64,000 nucleotides of DNA from contig NZ_CP045096.1 of NCBI RefSeq assembly GCF_009184865.1, forward strand, positions 9,548,001 to 9,612,000, given 5' to 3'. Below the pieces are notes generated by a model. The model was given only the letters and a program-made list of their open reading frames with translations, was not told the origin of the DNA and searched no databases. A program made the position numbers and the translations under genes. Shown here in pieces: positions 53,579 to 62,775 of this stretch; position 1 is the stretch's first letter, and every line of letters begins with the position of its first letter. The DNA is from Streptomyces phaeolivaceus (GTDB lineage Bacteria > Actinomycetota > Actinomycetes > Streptomycetales > Streptomycetaceae).

Positions 53579-55414
53579 GTGCACCTCCCACGCCAGCTCG
53601 GTTCGCTGCACGACCTGCCGGACACTCCTGAGGCGTACGACGCCGTGCTCGCCGATGTCACCGAGCAGGCCCTCGCGCGCCTCACGCCCGAGGGCGGCCT
53701 CGAACACCCCGACTGCGTCGACGACATCGGCGACACCTCCCTCGGCGTCACCTCGCTGCTGGCCCTCGCCTGGCAGCGCACCAAGGACCCCCGCCTGCCG
53801 GAGGCCGTCCGCCGCAGCACCGGCTTCCACCTCCGGGAGCGCGTCTACACGGACGACAACCCCGGCTACCCGAACCTCCGCGTCCGCGACTCGGGTTTCC
53901 CGTACGCCCGTTACACCCTGGCCCCCGGCGCCCACCCCATCGGCGACTGGCCGAGCACGGTGTGGGCGCTGCTCCAGGCGGTGAACCTCCTCGACCTCGC
54001 GGACGGCCTCCTCGACGAGGAACGGACCGCCGCCGTGAGGGACATGGCGCGCGGCTACTGGAGCTGGCTGACCGAGGCGGCCTTCTTCAACCCGCAGGAG
54101 GCAGGCAACCAGGCCATCGGCTGTGTGGTCGGCGGTCTGATGCTGGCCCGCCATCTCCCGCCGGAGGAGGGCGAGAAGGTCCGCGCCCGCGCGATCGCCC
54201 TCTACACCGAGGAGATCCGCGCCCACCGGGTACGCGACCGGGGCGCTCTCCTCCCGCCGGAGCACGGCGGCGCGTGGGACAACAACTACGGCCCGATCTC
54301 CCTGTCCTTCCTGGCCCAGGCCCATCTGGTCAGCGGCGAGGAGATCTTCGCGGAGGACGGGGAGGCGGTCGCCCGCTACCTGGACGCCCGCCTCACCACC
54401 GGCGGCTTCGACTGCGGCGGCCCCCGCTACAGCGAACAGCACTCCGGCTTCGAATCCGTCCTCGGACTGCGCTACTTCGGTGCCCGGATCGGCGCCGACC
54501 TCGGCCGCTACCGGGGCGACACCCGCTGGGGCCGGCACGCGATCAAGGCGGACGGCGGGGTCGACGGACACTTCGCGTGGATGCTGGTCTGGCAGATCCA
54601 GGACACCACACCCTGGCACCGCACCCCGTCCACGGAACCCGTCCGGCACCAGCTGCGCTCCGGCGGGGTCTCGGTCGCCTTCGACGCGAAGATGACCCCG
54701 TCCCTCGTCGAGGCCGACGGCACGTACTTCCTGCCGGCCGCCGTCAACCGCCAGCACGGCTTCGGCCCGGTCGTCGACGGCTTCCTGCTCTGCCGCCCCA
54801 TGGGCGAGACCCGCGTCCGGGACGTCCGCGCCGAAGGCCTCACCGCCAAGCTGGTCACCAAGCCGGTCGTCACCCGCGACCACGTCCTGCGACACGTCCG
54901 GTCCCTGTACGTCACCGACGGCACCCGCCTGTGGACCACGGTCGCCGTCGAACGCCTGCCGGGCGAGCCGTACCTCCTCGCCGGACTGCCGTACCTGGCG
55001 GACGACGGGGACCGGCTGCGCCGGATCGCGGACGCCGAGGTGGCCTCCGCGGGCGATCTGTGGCTGACCCACCCGTCCGCCGAGGGCCCGGAGTTCTTCG
55101 ACGCCCGCGCCGACACCACCCAGGAACTCGCCGCCTTCGCCCTCGCCGCCGACCCCCGCGGCTACGGCGACCCCGACGAGGGCTGGTCCCACCTGGTCGC
55201 CTCCACGGCCATCGAGGCGACGCCCGCCCCGAACGCCCCGGACGACCTCGATGTCTTCGCCGTCCGCTACGGCGGCTCCGGCGAGATCTTCGACCCCACT
55301 TTCGACCACGTCGCCGAGGGCCTGAGAATCCGCACAGAGGCCTTCACCGCGGTACTGGGCGGCCCGGCGGGCGACGCACACGGCGAACCGACACTGACCC
55401 TACGACTGTCGTAG
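53579..55414 (+). CDS. Large protein of unknown family, toroid-like, tandem with the previous gene
   Basis: A 611-residue cytosolic protein (GTG start, 5 bp after the previous stop). The N-terminal half is helical (TPEGGLEHPDCVDDIGDTSLG, GYWSWLTEAAFFNPQEAGNQAIG, EHGGAWDNNYGPISLSFLAQAH, RYSEQHSGFESVLGLRYFGA) and the C-terminal half is beta-strand rich with HVLRHVRSLYVTDGTRLWTTVAVERLPG. NNYG, RYSEQHSGFE and GNQ look like active-site patches of toroid lyases or hydrolases. The pair of similar-sized proteins in one sugar operon suggests sequential steps on one imported glycan. It overlaps the convergent kinase gene by 15 bp. Confidence 0.7.
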   Translation: MHLPRQLGSLHDLPDTPEAYDAVLADVTEQALARLTPEGGLEHPDCVDDIGDTSLGVTSLLALAWQRTKDPRLPEAVRRSTGFHLRERVYTDDNPGYPNLRVRDSGFPYARYTLAPGAHPIGDWPSTVWALLQAVNLLDLADGLLDEERTAAVRDMARGYWSWLTEAAFFNPQEAGNQAIGCVVGGLMLARHLPPEEGEKVRARAIALYTEEIRAHRVRDRGALLPPEHGGAWDNNYGPISLSFLAQAHLVSGEEIFAEDGEAVARYLDARLTTGGFDCGGPRYSEQHSGFESVLGLRYFGARIGADLGRYRGDTRWGRHAIKADGGVDGHFAWMLVWQIQDTTPWHRTPSTEPVRHQLRSGGVSVAFDAKMTPSLVEADGTYFLPAAVNRQHGFGPVVDGFLLCRPMGETRVRDVRAEGLTAKLVTKPVVTRDHVLRHVRSLYVTDGTRLWTTVAVERLPGEPYLLAGLPYLADDGDRLRRIADAEVASAGDLWLTHPSAEGPEFFDARADTTQELAAFALAADPRGYGDPDEGWSHLVASTAIEATPAPNAPDDLDVFAVRYGGSGEIFDPTFDHVAEGLRIRTEAFTAVLGGPAGDAHGEPTLTLRLS

Positions 55415-56107
55415 CCCGCGGGCAGCCGCGCCGCCGCCGTGCCGTCGCCCCGGCCGTGCCGACGGCCGCGGCATCGCCCCGGGCGGCACCACCAGATCCG
55501 CGAAGCCCCGAGTCCTCGCCACCAACACCGCGTTGCGCTGATCCGTACCCCGCACCCAGGCGACCGCCTCGTCATGGCCCTTCCCGAACTCCTCGTGCCG
55601 CGCGACCAGCCGCCGCACACGCACCGCCTCGTCGAGATCGCAGAACCACACCTCGTCGAGGCGGTCCCGCACCCGCCGCCAAGGCCCCTCGTCCACCAGC
55701 AGATAGTTCCCCTCGGTGACGACCAGCCGGGCGGCGGGCGGCACCGGGATCGTCCCCGCGACGGGCTGCTCCAGCACCCGTTCGAAGCCCGGCGCGTACA
55801 CGATGTCCTCCTCGTCGCCGCGCAACCGCTCCAGCAGGGCCGCGTAGCCCGCCGCGTCGAACGTGTCCGGCGCGCCCTTCCGGTCCCGGCGCCCGAGGCG
55901 GTCGAGTTCGACGTCGGCGAGATGGAAGCCGTCCATGGGGACATGGGCGACCCACGGCTCGCCGTCGCCGTTGAGCGCCCGGGTCAGCCCCTCGGCCAGG
56001 GTGGTCTTCCCCGCGCCGGGGCCACCGGAGATACCGAGGAGGGCCCGGCGGCCGGGACGGACCAGGGCGGCGGCCCGATGCAGCAGATCGTCGAAGGTCA
56101 GGGGCAT
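55400..56107 (-). CDS. P-loop nucleoside/sugar kinase (uridine kinase/pantothenate kinase-like)
   Basis: A 235-residue cytosolic kinase of the PRK/uridine-kinase superfamily. Walker A is GISGGPGAGKTTLAEGL; HVPMDGFHLADVELDRLGRRDRKGAPDTFDAAG is the acceptor-binding lid-like region; VVTEGNYLLVDEGPWRRV is the Walker B equivalent. Related proteins have been called nucleoside kinases but several act on sugars. Its role in the neighbouring sugar locus is only a possibility. The C-terminal tail is rich in Arg, Pro and Gly. Confidence 0.82.
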   Translation of the reverse strand: MPLTFDDLLHRAAALVRPGRRALLGISGGPGAGKTTLAEGLTRALNGDGEPWVAHVPMDGFHLADVELDRLGRRDRKGAPDTFDAAGYAALLERLRGDEEDIVYAPGFERVLEQPVAGTIPVPPAARLVVTEGNYLLVDEGPWRRVRDRLDEVWFCDLDEAVRVRRLVARHEEFGKGHDEAVAWVRGTDQRNAVLVARTRGFADLVVPPGAMPRPSARPGRRHGGGAAARGLRQS

Positions 56108-56134
56108 GCGGACGACGGTAGCCCCCATCCGGCG

Positions 56135-56779
56135 TACACGGGCCGAGACCGGGCGGACGACTCCTGACGAGGCGATAGGCGCGGAACTCGCCCGGCTGCG
56201 CGCCGAGGTGCGGCAGTTGCGCACCCGTGGGGAGGGCCGCCGCTGATCGCCCAGGCCCAGGGCAACGTCAAACCGCGCACCCTGGCCGAGGCGGCGGTGA
56301 GCGCGCCGCGCCCGGACGGCCGCGGCAACCGGAGCGAGGTCCTGGCCGCCGTCCTCAGCCAGACCCTCGCCGTCATCGGCACCGGCATGGGCAACGCCCA
56401 GATCGCCGACCGGGCCGAGGGCGGACTGCGCATCGAACGCCCCACGGGACACCCGGCGGACTTCGTGGACTTCTTCGCGCACGTCGGCGACGAGGGCACC
56501 TCCCGCGCCAAGGCAGCGTGGGAGGGTCGCCCAGGTCACCGTCCAGGACGTGGCCACGGACCCGGTGTTCACCGAGGACGCCCGCTCGGGTCTCCGCCCA
56601 CTTCGACCGTCCGCCGCGAGGGCTCGCCCCCGCCCAGCTCAAGGCGTTGACCGTGGCGGGCGCCGAGACGGGTGAGTTGGCCGGCCTGGTACGACCGGAC
56701 CGTAGTCCTCGACGCCCTGGAACACCCGCACACCCTGGGCCGCGCCCACGGCGGCGGCAGCGTCAGCCGCCGCTGACCG
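56135..56779 (+). pseudogene. ANTAR-GAF regulator remnant
   Basis: Fragments in different frames match an RNA-binding ANTAR plus GAF response protein. They read in order: ELARLRAEVRQLRT, IAQAQG, NVKPRTLAEAAVSAP (the middle of the ANTAR domain deleted), SEVLAAVLSQTLAVIGTGMGNAQ, GHPADFVDFFAHVGDEGTS, VTVQDVATDPVFTEDARS and a C-terminal piece WYDRTVVLDALEHPHTLG. At least one internal deletion and several frameshifts prevent a full product, and no start is intact. It fills the 687-bp space between the kinase and the carboxypeptidase-like gene. Confidence 0.75.
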
Positions 56780-56794
56780 GGGCAGTCGGGTCCG

Positions 56795-57985
<1,191 letters not shown>

Positions 57986-58050
57986 TCAAGTAGCCAGGTG
58001 TGGGGGCGAGTTGAGCCCCACGAAAGAGGGACAGTTCCGGTGGGTCGGTT

Positions 58051-59340
58051 TCAGCCGCCGAAGAGCTGGGTCCAGTACGTGCCGGCCGCGCCGCCTCCGA
58101 CGAAGCCGATACCTATATGGGTGAAGCCGGGTTTGAGGATGTTCGCCCGGTGCCCGGGGCTGTTCATCCAGCCGAGCACCACCTCGGCGGCGGAACGCTG
58201 GCCGCACGCGATGTTCTCCCCGACCGACCCGCGGGTGGAGCCGGCCGCCGCCGCGCGGTGCCAGGGTTCGCCGCCGTCGGGGGAGGTGTGCGCGTAGAAG
58301 GCCCGCGCCACCATGTCGGCGCTGTGCGCCTGGGCGGCGGCGGTGAGGAGGGGGTCGGGGTCGAGCGGGGGGAGACCGGCCCTGGTCCGTTCGGTGTTGG
58401 TGAGGGTGATGACCTCGGTGGCGGTCCGGTGGAGGCCGGCCGGGGAGAAGGGGCGCGCCCACAGTGCCGTCCAGAAGACGGTGCCCGAGCGGGGGTCGGT
58501 GGCGTGGCCGAGGCCCGTCTCGCTCCAGGCGGGTCCACGGAGGGTACGGGCGGCCTGCTGGTCGGAGCGGCAGTAGTCCACGAAGTCGGCGGGCGTGCGG
58601 GGGCCGGAGACCAGATGTTCGCCGATGGTGAGGTAGGCGTAGCCGGTGGTGGTGACGCGCTGGTAGACGGAGAGACCGCCGTTGCCTTCGGCGGCGAGCC
58701 GGCCTTGGGCGGCCATCGCGGTGGCGTGGGCCTGGGCGGCTGTGGTGAGCTGCGCGTTGAGGGTCACGGGTGGGGAGCCGGCGGCGGTTCGGGCGGAGTT
58801 GACCAAGCTCAAGTAGCCGTTTGGGGTTGTGGGTATGGCGCGCGCCGGTGTGGGCCTTGCTTCCTCCAGCACCTCCACGCCGAAGTCCCGTGCGACGCCC
58901 GCCAGGCCGTCCGCGTACCCCTGCCCCAGTGCCCGTAGCTTCCAGCCGGGGCCCTTGCGGTACAGCTCCGCCAAGAGCAGTACGGTCTCGCGCCGGGGTC
59001 CCGGTGGGGTGAAACGGGTGATCGTGCGGCCGTCGGGTGCCGTGACGAGCAGGGTCGGGGCTGGCAGGTGGCCCAACGGTGTGTCGGGGGCGGCCGGGCT
59101 GATCGCGAGGGTGAGACGGGTGGCGCCGGGGCGGAGGGCGGCCGGGGTCACCGTCAGGGTGTCGCCGGCCAGGCGGGTGCCCGGGGCCGTCGGCTGGTTG
59201 TAGAACACGAAGTCCGCGTCGCCGCGGACCCTGCCGGTGTCGTCGGTGACGAGGGCGGAGACGTCGAAGGGGCCCGGCACCCTGAATGTCAGGGTGCCGT
59301 CCGGCAGTGGGGTGTTGCCCCCTGGTACCAGCTCGTTCAT
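58051..59340 (-). CDS. TerD domain fused to two CAP (SCP/PR-1) domains
   Basis: A 429-residue fusion. Residues about 1-155 are a TerD domain (GTLTFRVPGPFDVSALVTDDTGRVRGDADFVFYNQP, calcium-binding-type Asp residues, AELYRKGPGWKLRALGQGYADGL). Two CAP domains follow: one divergent at about 170-295 and one closer to consensus at about 300-429 (HSADMVARAFYAHTSPDGGEPW, VGENIACG, WMNSPGHRANIL, GIGFVGG). There is no signal peptide, although CAP proteins are normally secreted; TerD proteins are cytosolic. Linker PARAIPTTPNGYLSLVN. The combination suggests a stress protein acting at the inner side of the membrane or exported by a non-Sec route. Confidence 0.87.
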   Translation of the reverse strand: MNELVPGGNTPLPDGTLTFRVPGPFDVSALVTDDTGRVRGDADFVFYNQPTAPGTRLAGDTLTVTPAALRPGATRLTLAISPAAPDTPLGHLPAPTLLVTAPDGRTITRFTPPGPRRETVLLLAELYRKGPGWKLRALGQGYADGLAGVARDFGVEVLEEARPTPARAIPTTPNGYLSLVNSARTAAGSPPVTLNAQLTTAAQAHATAMAAQGRLAAEGNGGLSVYQRVTTTGYAYLTIGEHLVSGPRTPADFVDYCRSDQQAARTLRGPAWSETGLGHATDPRSGTVFWTALWARPFSPAGLHRTATEVITLTNTERTRAGLPPLDPDPLLTAAAQAHSADMVARAFYAHTSPDGGEPWHRAAAAGSTRGSVGENIACGQRSAAEVVLGWMNSPGHRANILKPGFTHIGIGFVGGGAAGTYWTQLFGG

Positions 59341-59380
59341 CGGTGCCGTCCGTCGCAGTGACCGTCAGCCCGACAACGTC

Positions 59381-59698
59381 TCACCCCCGCAGGGCGGTTC
59401 CCGTGCCCTCCTGCCGCTCGGTGGCGGCCAGGGCGTCCTGGCGGCCGGAGCGCATCGTCTTCAGGGCGAGGAGGAGGACGCCGATGTCGTCCAGGTAGAC
59501 CGGGTCCGGCACCAGGTCGGTCGGGAGGACGAGATAGAGGACGGCACCCCAGAAGACCCACTTGGGGCCGGTGGGCAGTCCGGCCCGGTTCAGTTCGCGC
59601 CGGGTGCGGACGAGTCGCAGGAGCAGCCGGACCGCCACTGCGAGGACGGCCGCCGCGATCAACGCGATCGCGAGGATCACACCCCAGGTCCAGTCCAT
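59381..59698 (-). CDS. DUF1232 (YkvA-like) small membrane protein
   Basis: 105 residues with an N-terminal transmembrane helix (WGVILAIALIAAAVLAVAVRLLL) and the DUF1232 motif VFWGAVLYLVLPTDLVPDPVYLDDIGVLLLALK (given as its two ends VLPTDLVPD and LDDIGV). Function unknown. It lies between the TerD-CAP gene and another conserved small gene on the same strand. Confidence 0.8.
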   Translation of the reverse strand: MDWTWGVILAIALIAAAVLAVAVRLLLRLVRTRRELNRAGLPTGPKWVFWGAVLYLVLPTDLVPDPVYLDDIGVLLLALKTMRSGRQDALAATERQEGTGTALRG

Positions 59699-59803
59699 CG
59701 GTTCCGCCCCTCGATCGTGCCGGGCGGTGTGCCCGGCTGGTCCCTGTCCATCGTCTTCCCTCCGCGGGCGCCCTGTACCGCGGCGCGCGGGGGCGGGCAG
59801 GGG

Positions 59804-60187
59804 TCAGTGCGAGGCGCGGGCCAGATTGTGGTCGACGAGGGCCTGGCTGACGGCCCGGATCGAGCGGGCCATATGGTTCAGCTGCATGACCTCGGCGGCG
59901 TACATCTTGATGGTGTGCTCGATGACCGACTCGGACATGCCGAGGCTGGGCAGCTCGGAGCGGGCGGTCTGCAGGGCGGTGCGGGCGACCCGGATCTCGT
60001 GCTGGACCTGGATCTGCGCGTGCCGGGCGAGCAGCACGGGGTGGCGCATCATCGCCGGATAGGTGCCGTAACGGGCCGGTACCAGCTCGCGCAGCCATTT
60101 GGCCGCGGACCGCTCCCAGTCGTAACTGCCGGGTGTCTTGACCTGACACGGCCAGTCCGTGCGGAGGGGCGAGGAGGTGAGGGCCAT
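59804..60187 (-). CDS. Conserved-looking cytosolic protein of unknown function
   Basis: 127 residues, no signal peptide or membrane segment. The C-terminal half is a long amphipathic helix region (IQVQHEIRVARTALQTARSELPSLGMSESVIEHTIKMYAAEVMQLNHMARSIRAVSQALV, quoted in pieces HEIRVARTALQTAR and HTIKMYAAEVMQLN). GGAG precedes the ATG. A promoter-like element and a perfect inverted repeat lie upstream. I do not recognise the family. Confidence 0.7.
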   Translation of the reverse strand: MALTSSPLRTDWPCQVKTPGSYDWERSAAKWLRELVPARYGTYPAMMRHPVLLARHAQIQVQHEIRVARTALQTARSELPSLGMSESVIEHTIKMYAAEVMQLNHMARSIRAVSQALVDHNLARASH

Positions 60188-60321
60188 GTTCAACGCTCCG
60201 GTCTTGCATCGACGCCATTGGGTGCAGCGGGTGGAGTCAGGGCGGCCCCGGCATAGGGGATGGCCGGGGCCGCCTCACCCGGGGCGCCGTGGCGGGTAGG
60301 AGCGGACGGACCCGGGTGGAC

Positions 60322-60352
60322 ATCGTGACCCGGAGTCCCACCGGGTCACGAT
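60322..60352. promoter_or_regulatory. Perfect 12-bp inverted repeat in the leader of the 127-aa protein gene
   Basis: ATCGTGACCCGG-N7-CCGGGTCACGAT. It lies just downstream of a predicted minus-strand promoter, so it is an operator or a 5'-leader hairpin, less likely a terminator for the upstream regulator gene 130 bp away. Confidence 0.6.
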
Positions 60353-60360
60353 CCGCGAGA

Positions 60361-60389
60361 AGTATTTATATATACCGATGAGTTTGCAA
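60361..60389 (-). promoter_or_regulatory. Predicted promoter of the 127-aa protein gene
   Basis: On the minus strand, TTGCAA (60384-60389) and AATACT (60361-60366) are 17 bp apart with TATATATA in between. This is the most AT-rich stretch of a 297-bp gap that otherwise holds only the inverted repeat. Confidence 0.5.
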
Positions 60390-60484
60390 GGACATGGAAA
60401 AATTCATGCCGGGAAAGGTGTGAATAATCCGCTGCTGTCCTGACCAGACGGGGCGAACGGGATCACTCCCTCCGGAAGAACCGG

Positions 60485-61408
60485 TCAGTCCCTCAGGAAG
60501 AACTGATGCTGCTCCGAGACCTGCTCGTACGCCTCAAGACGGGCCTGGGTGCGCTCGGGGTCGGCGTCCGTCATGGCCTGCAGCAGGGCCGAGGACATCA
60601 TCACGGGGGCGGCGTAGGAGTCGAAGACCAGGCGGGACCCGGTGCCGGTGGCGAAGACGGCGTCCGCCTCGTCCGCGAGCGGCCCGAGCGCGAGGTCGGT
60701 GACCAGGGCGACCTTCAGCCCGGCACCGTGGGCGACCCGGAGCGCGGTCAGCGTCTCCTGCGCGTGCCGGGGCATGGAGAACGCCAGCACCCAGGTGCCG
60801 CCCGCCTCCCGGGACTGCAGCAGCGCGTCGTAGGCGACCGTGCCGCCCTTGGTCACCAGCCGGACGTCGGGGTGGATACGGCGGGCGGCGTACGCGAAGT
60901 ACTCGGCGAGCGCGCCGGAGATCCTCAGGCCGAGGACGGTCAGCGGGGCCGAGCGGGACAGGGCGCGGCCGACCTCGATCACCTGGTCGGGGTCGGCGAA
61001 GTCGCGCCGCAGGTTCTCCAGGTTCTCGATCTCGGCGTCCACGGCGGCCTGGAGTTCGTTGCTGCGGTCCGCGGCCGAGATGCCCGGGGCGCTGCCGAGG
61101 GTGGCGAGCGCGATGGACTGGAGCCGCTCGCGCAGCGCGGGATAGCCGCTGAAGCCGACGGCGGCGGCGAACCGGGTCACCGAGGGCTGGCTCACGCCGA
61201 CCCGCTCCGCGAGATCCGTGATGGACAGGAACGCGGCCTCGGTGATGTGCTCGATCAGATACTGGGCGATCCGCCGCTGCCCGGGGGAGAGCCGGGGGCC
61301 GTCGAACAGTTCCCTGAGCCGGGACGTGGGCGACTGCTCGGTGTCCGGCGCGGTCCGCCCGGACGTGATCGCTGATGCCTGCGCACGTGCCTGCTGCGGC
61401 GATGGCAC
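60485..61408 (-). CDS. MurR/RpiR-family transcriptional regulator
   Basis: A 307-residue regulator. N-terminal HTH_6 domain (SITDLAERVGVSQPSVTRFAAAVGFSGYPALRERL) and C-terminal SIS sugar-phosphate domain (VLGLRISGALAEYFAYAARR, WVLAFSMPRHAQET). It should sense a sugar phosphate and control a sugar or amino-sugar pathway. Start is GTG 61408 after AAGGAGG; a GTG at 61438 lacks a better site. No sugar operon adjoins it, so its target is unknown. Confidence 0.88.
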   Translation of the reverse strand: MPSPQQARAQASAITSGRTAPDTEQSPTSRLRELFDGPRLSPGQRRIAQYLIEHITEAAFLSITDLAERVGVSQPSVTRFAAAVGFSGYPALRERLQSIALATLGSAPGISAADRSNELQAAVDAEIENLENLRRDFADPDQVIEVGRALSRSAPLTVLGLRISGALAEYFAYAARRIHPDVRLVTKGGTVAYDALLQSREAGGTWVLAFSMPRHAQETLTALRVAHGAGLKVALVTDLALGPLADEADAVFATGTGSRLVFDSYAAPVMMSSALLQAMTDADPERTQARLEAYEQVSEQHQFFLRD

Positions 61409-61513
61409 CCGCGCGCCTCCTTCGTCTCCCACGACCACTCAACATAGCCCACGGCCCGTGCGGCCCCCGGCGGATCGCGCGACCTGCGGGAACCCCGTTT
61501 CGGGCACACCATG

Positions 61514-61531
61514 GGGGTACCCGGGGTACCC
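61514..61531. repeat. Tandem 9-bp GGGGTACCC repeat between divergent genes
   Basis: GGGGTACCC occurs twice head to tail 32 bp before the next gene start. The pair is nearly palindromic and may be a regulator site. Confidence 0.4.
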
Positions 61532-61563
61532 GCACCCTGTCGTCCACGCGAGGGAGAAGGCCC

Positions 61564-61950
61564 GTGACCCTGCCCAGTCTGCCCGTGTCCCAGGTCGAGG
61601 TCGTGGTCTGTGACTGCTCGGCCCAGGACGCCGAACGTGTCTTCGCCTGTCTGCGCGCCCACTTCGAGTCGGACCGGCGCGCCGACGACCCTCCGCACGA
61701 GACCGGCACCGGCCGGCCGACGATGTGGACCGGCATGTACGACACGGCCGTCGTCCCCACCGGGGCCGGTGACCGCCCCGAACCGCTGTCCGCGCCCGTC
61801 ACGGTCGACGTGCAGGGCAGTCCGCCCGCCGTACGGCTGTTGCGGGAGGCCCTGGAGGAGGCGTACGCCGTGCGTCAGGTGGGTGTGGACGCCGGTGATC
61901 AGGAAGTCCAGCTCCAGCTGCGGGTCGAGGGGCGGGAGGGACGCGGCTGA
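61564..61950 (+). CDS. Conserved-looking protein of unknown function
   Basis: 128 residues from a GTG with AGGGAGAAGG upstream. Pattern alternates strand and helix (QVEVVVCDCSAQDAERVFACLRAHF, TVDVQGSPPAVRLLREALEEAYAV, VQLQLRV). Its TGA overlaps the start of the DUF1206 membrane protein gene, so they are translated together. I do not recognise the family. Confidence 0.7.
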   Translation: MTLPSLPVSQVEVVVCDCSAQDAERVFACLRAHFESDRRADDPPHETGTGRPTMWTGMYDTAVVPTGAGDRPEPLSAPVTVDVQGSPPAVRLLREALEEAYAVRQVGVDAGDQEVQLQLRVEGREGRG

Positions 61951-62768
61951 TGACGACTCTGGGGGTGGGGCGCGGCCATGCCGCGCGGGGTTCGGTGACG
62001 GAAGGCGCGGCCCGCGCCGGGCTGACCGCACGCGGTGTCATCTATCTGCTGGTCGGGGCGCTGGCCCTGCAGATCGCCTTCGGCGGGAGCGCCGAGCAGG
62101 CGGACCGGCAGGGCGCGCTGGAGGAGATCGCCGAGAAGCCGCTGGGCTCGGTGATGCTGTGGGCCCTGGGCGTCGGCCTGGTGGGCATGGCGCTGTGGCG
62201 GCTGTCCGAGGCCGTGTTCGGCGCGGCGGGCCCCGACGGCCGCAAGTGGACCAAGCGCCTCGCGTCCGCCGCGCGCTGCGCCTTCTACACCTTCGTCGCC
62301 TTCTCGGTGCTGGCCTTCGCGGCGGGCGAGTCGAGCGGCGGCGGCTCCAGCGACGAGCGGTCCCGGGATGTGACGGCACGGGCGCTCGAACTCCCCGGCG
62401 GCCAGTGGCTGGTGGGCGCGGCGGGCCTCGGTGTGATCGCCGCGGGCGGCTGGATCGGCGTACGGGCCGCGATGCGCTCGTACCACAAGCATCTGCGGCT
62501 CGGTGAGATGTCACGGCGGACCCGCCGGGCCGTCGATGTGACCGGGGTGGTCGGCGGGATCGCGCGCGGCCTGGTGTTCGCCGCGGCCGGATTCTTCGCC
62601 GTCCGCGCCGCGATCGCGTACGAACCGGACGAGGCCAAGGGGATCGACGACACCCTGCGTTCCTTCGCCGACTCCCCGGTGGGCCCGGCGCTGCTGGCCT
62701 GTGTCGCGGCCGGGCTGATGCTGTTCGGGGTGTTCTCCTTCGCCATGGCGCGCTGGCGCCGCGTCTGA
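61950..62768 (+). CDS. DUF1206 integral membrane protein
   Basis: A 272-residue protein with about six transmembrane helices in three similar two-helix units: ARAGLTARGVIYLLVGALALQIA, SAARCAFYTFVAFSVLAFAAG, GIARGLVFAAAGFFAVRAAI. This threefold repeat is the DUF1206 pattern. Function unknown. Translationally coupled to the preceding gene. Confidence 0.85.
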   Translation: MTTLGVGRGHAARGSVTEGAARAGLTARGVIYLLVGALALQIAFGGSAEQADRQGALEEIAEKPLGSVMLWALGVGLVGMALWRLSEAVFGAAGPDGRKWTKRLASAARCAFYTFVAFSVLAFAAGESSGGGSSDERSRDVTARALELPGGQWLVGAAGLGVIAAGGWIGVRAAMRSYHKHLRLGEMSRRTRRAVDVTGVVGGIARGLVFAAAGFFAVRAAIAYEPDEAKGIDDTLRSFADSPVGPALLACVAAGLMLFGVFSFAMARWRRV

Positions 62769-62775
62769 GGTTCGC

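Noticed and set aside
56140..56780. Transposase remnant
   Set aside because: The fragments match ANTAR and GAF motifs in the right order, and no inverted repeats or DDE motif are present.
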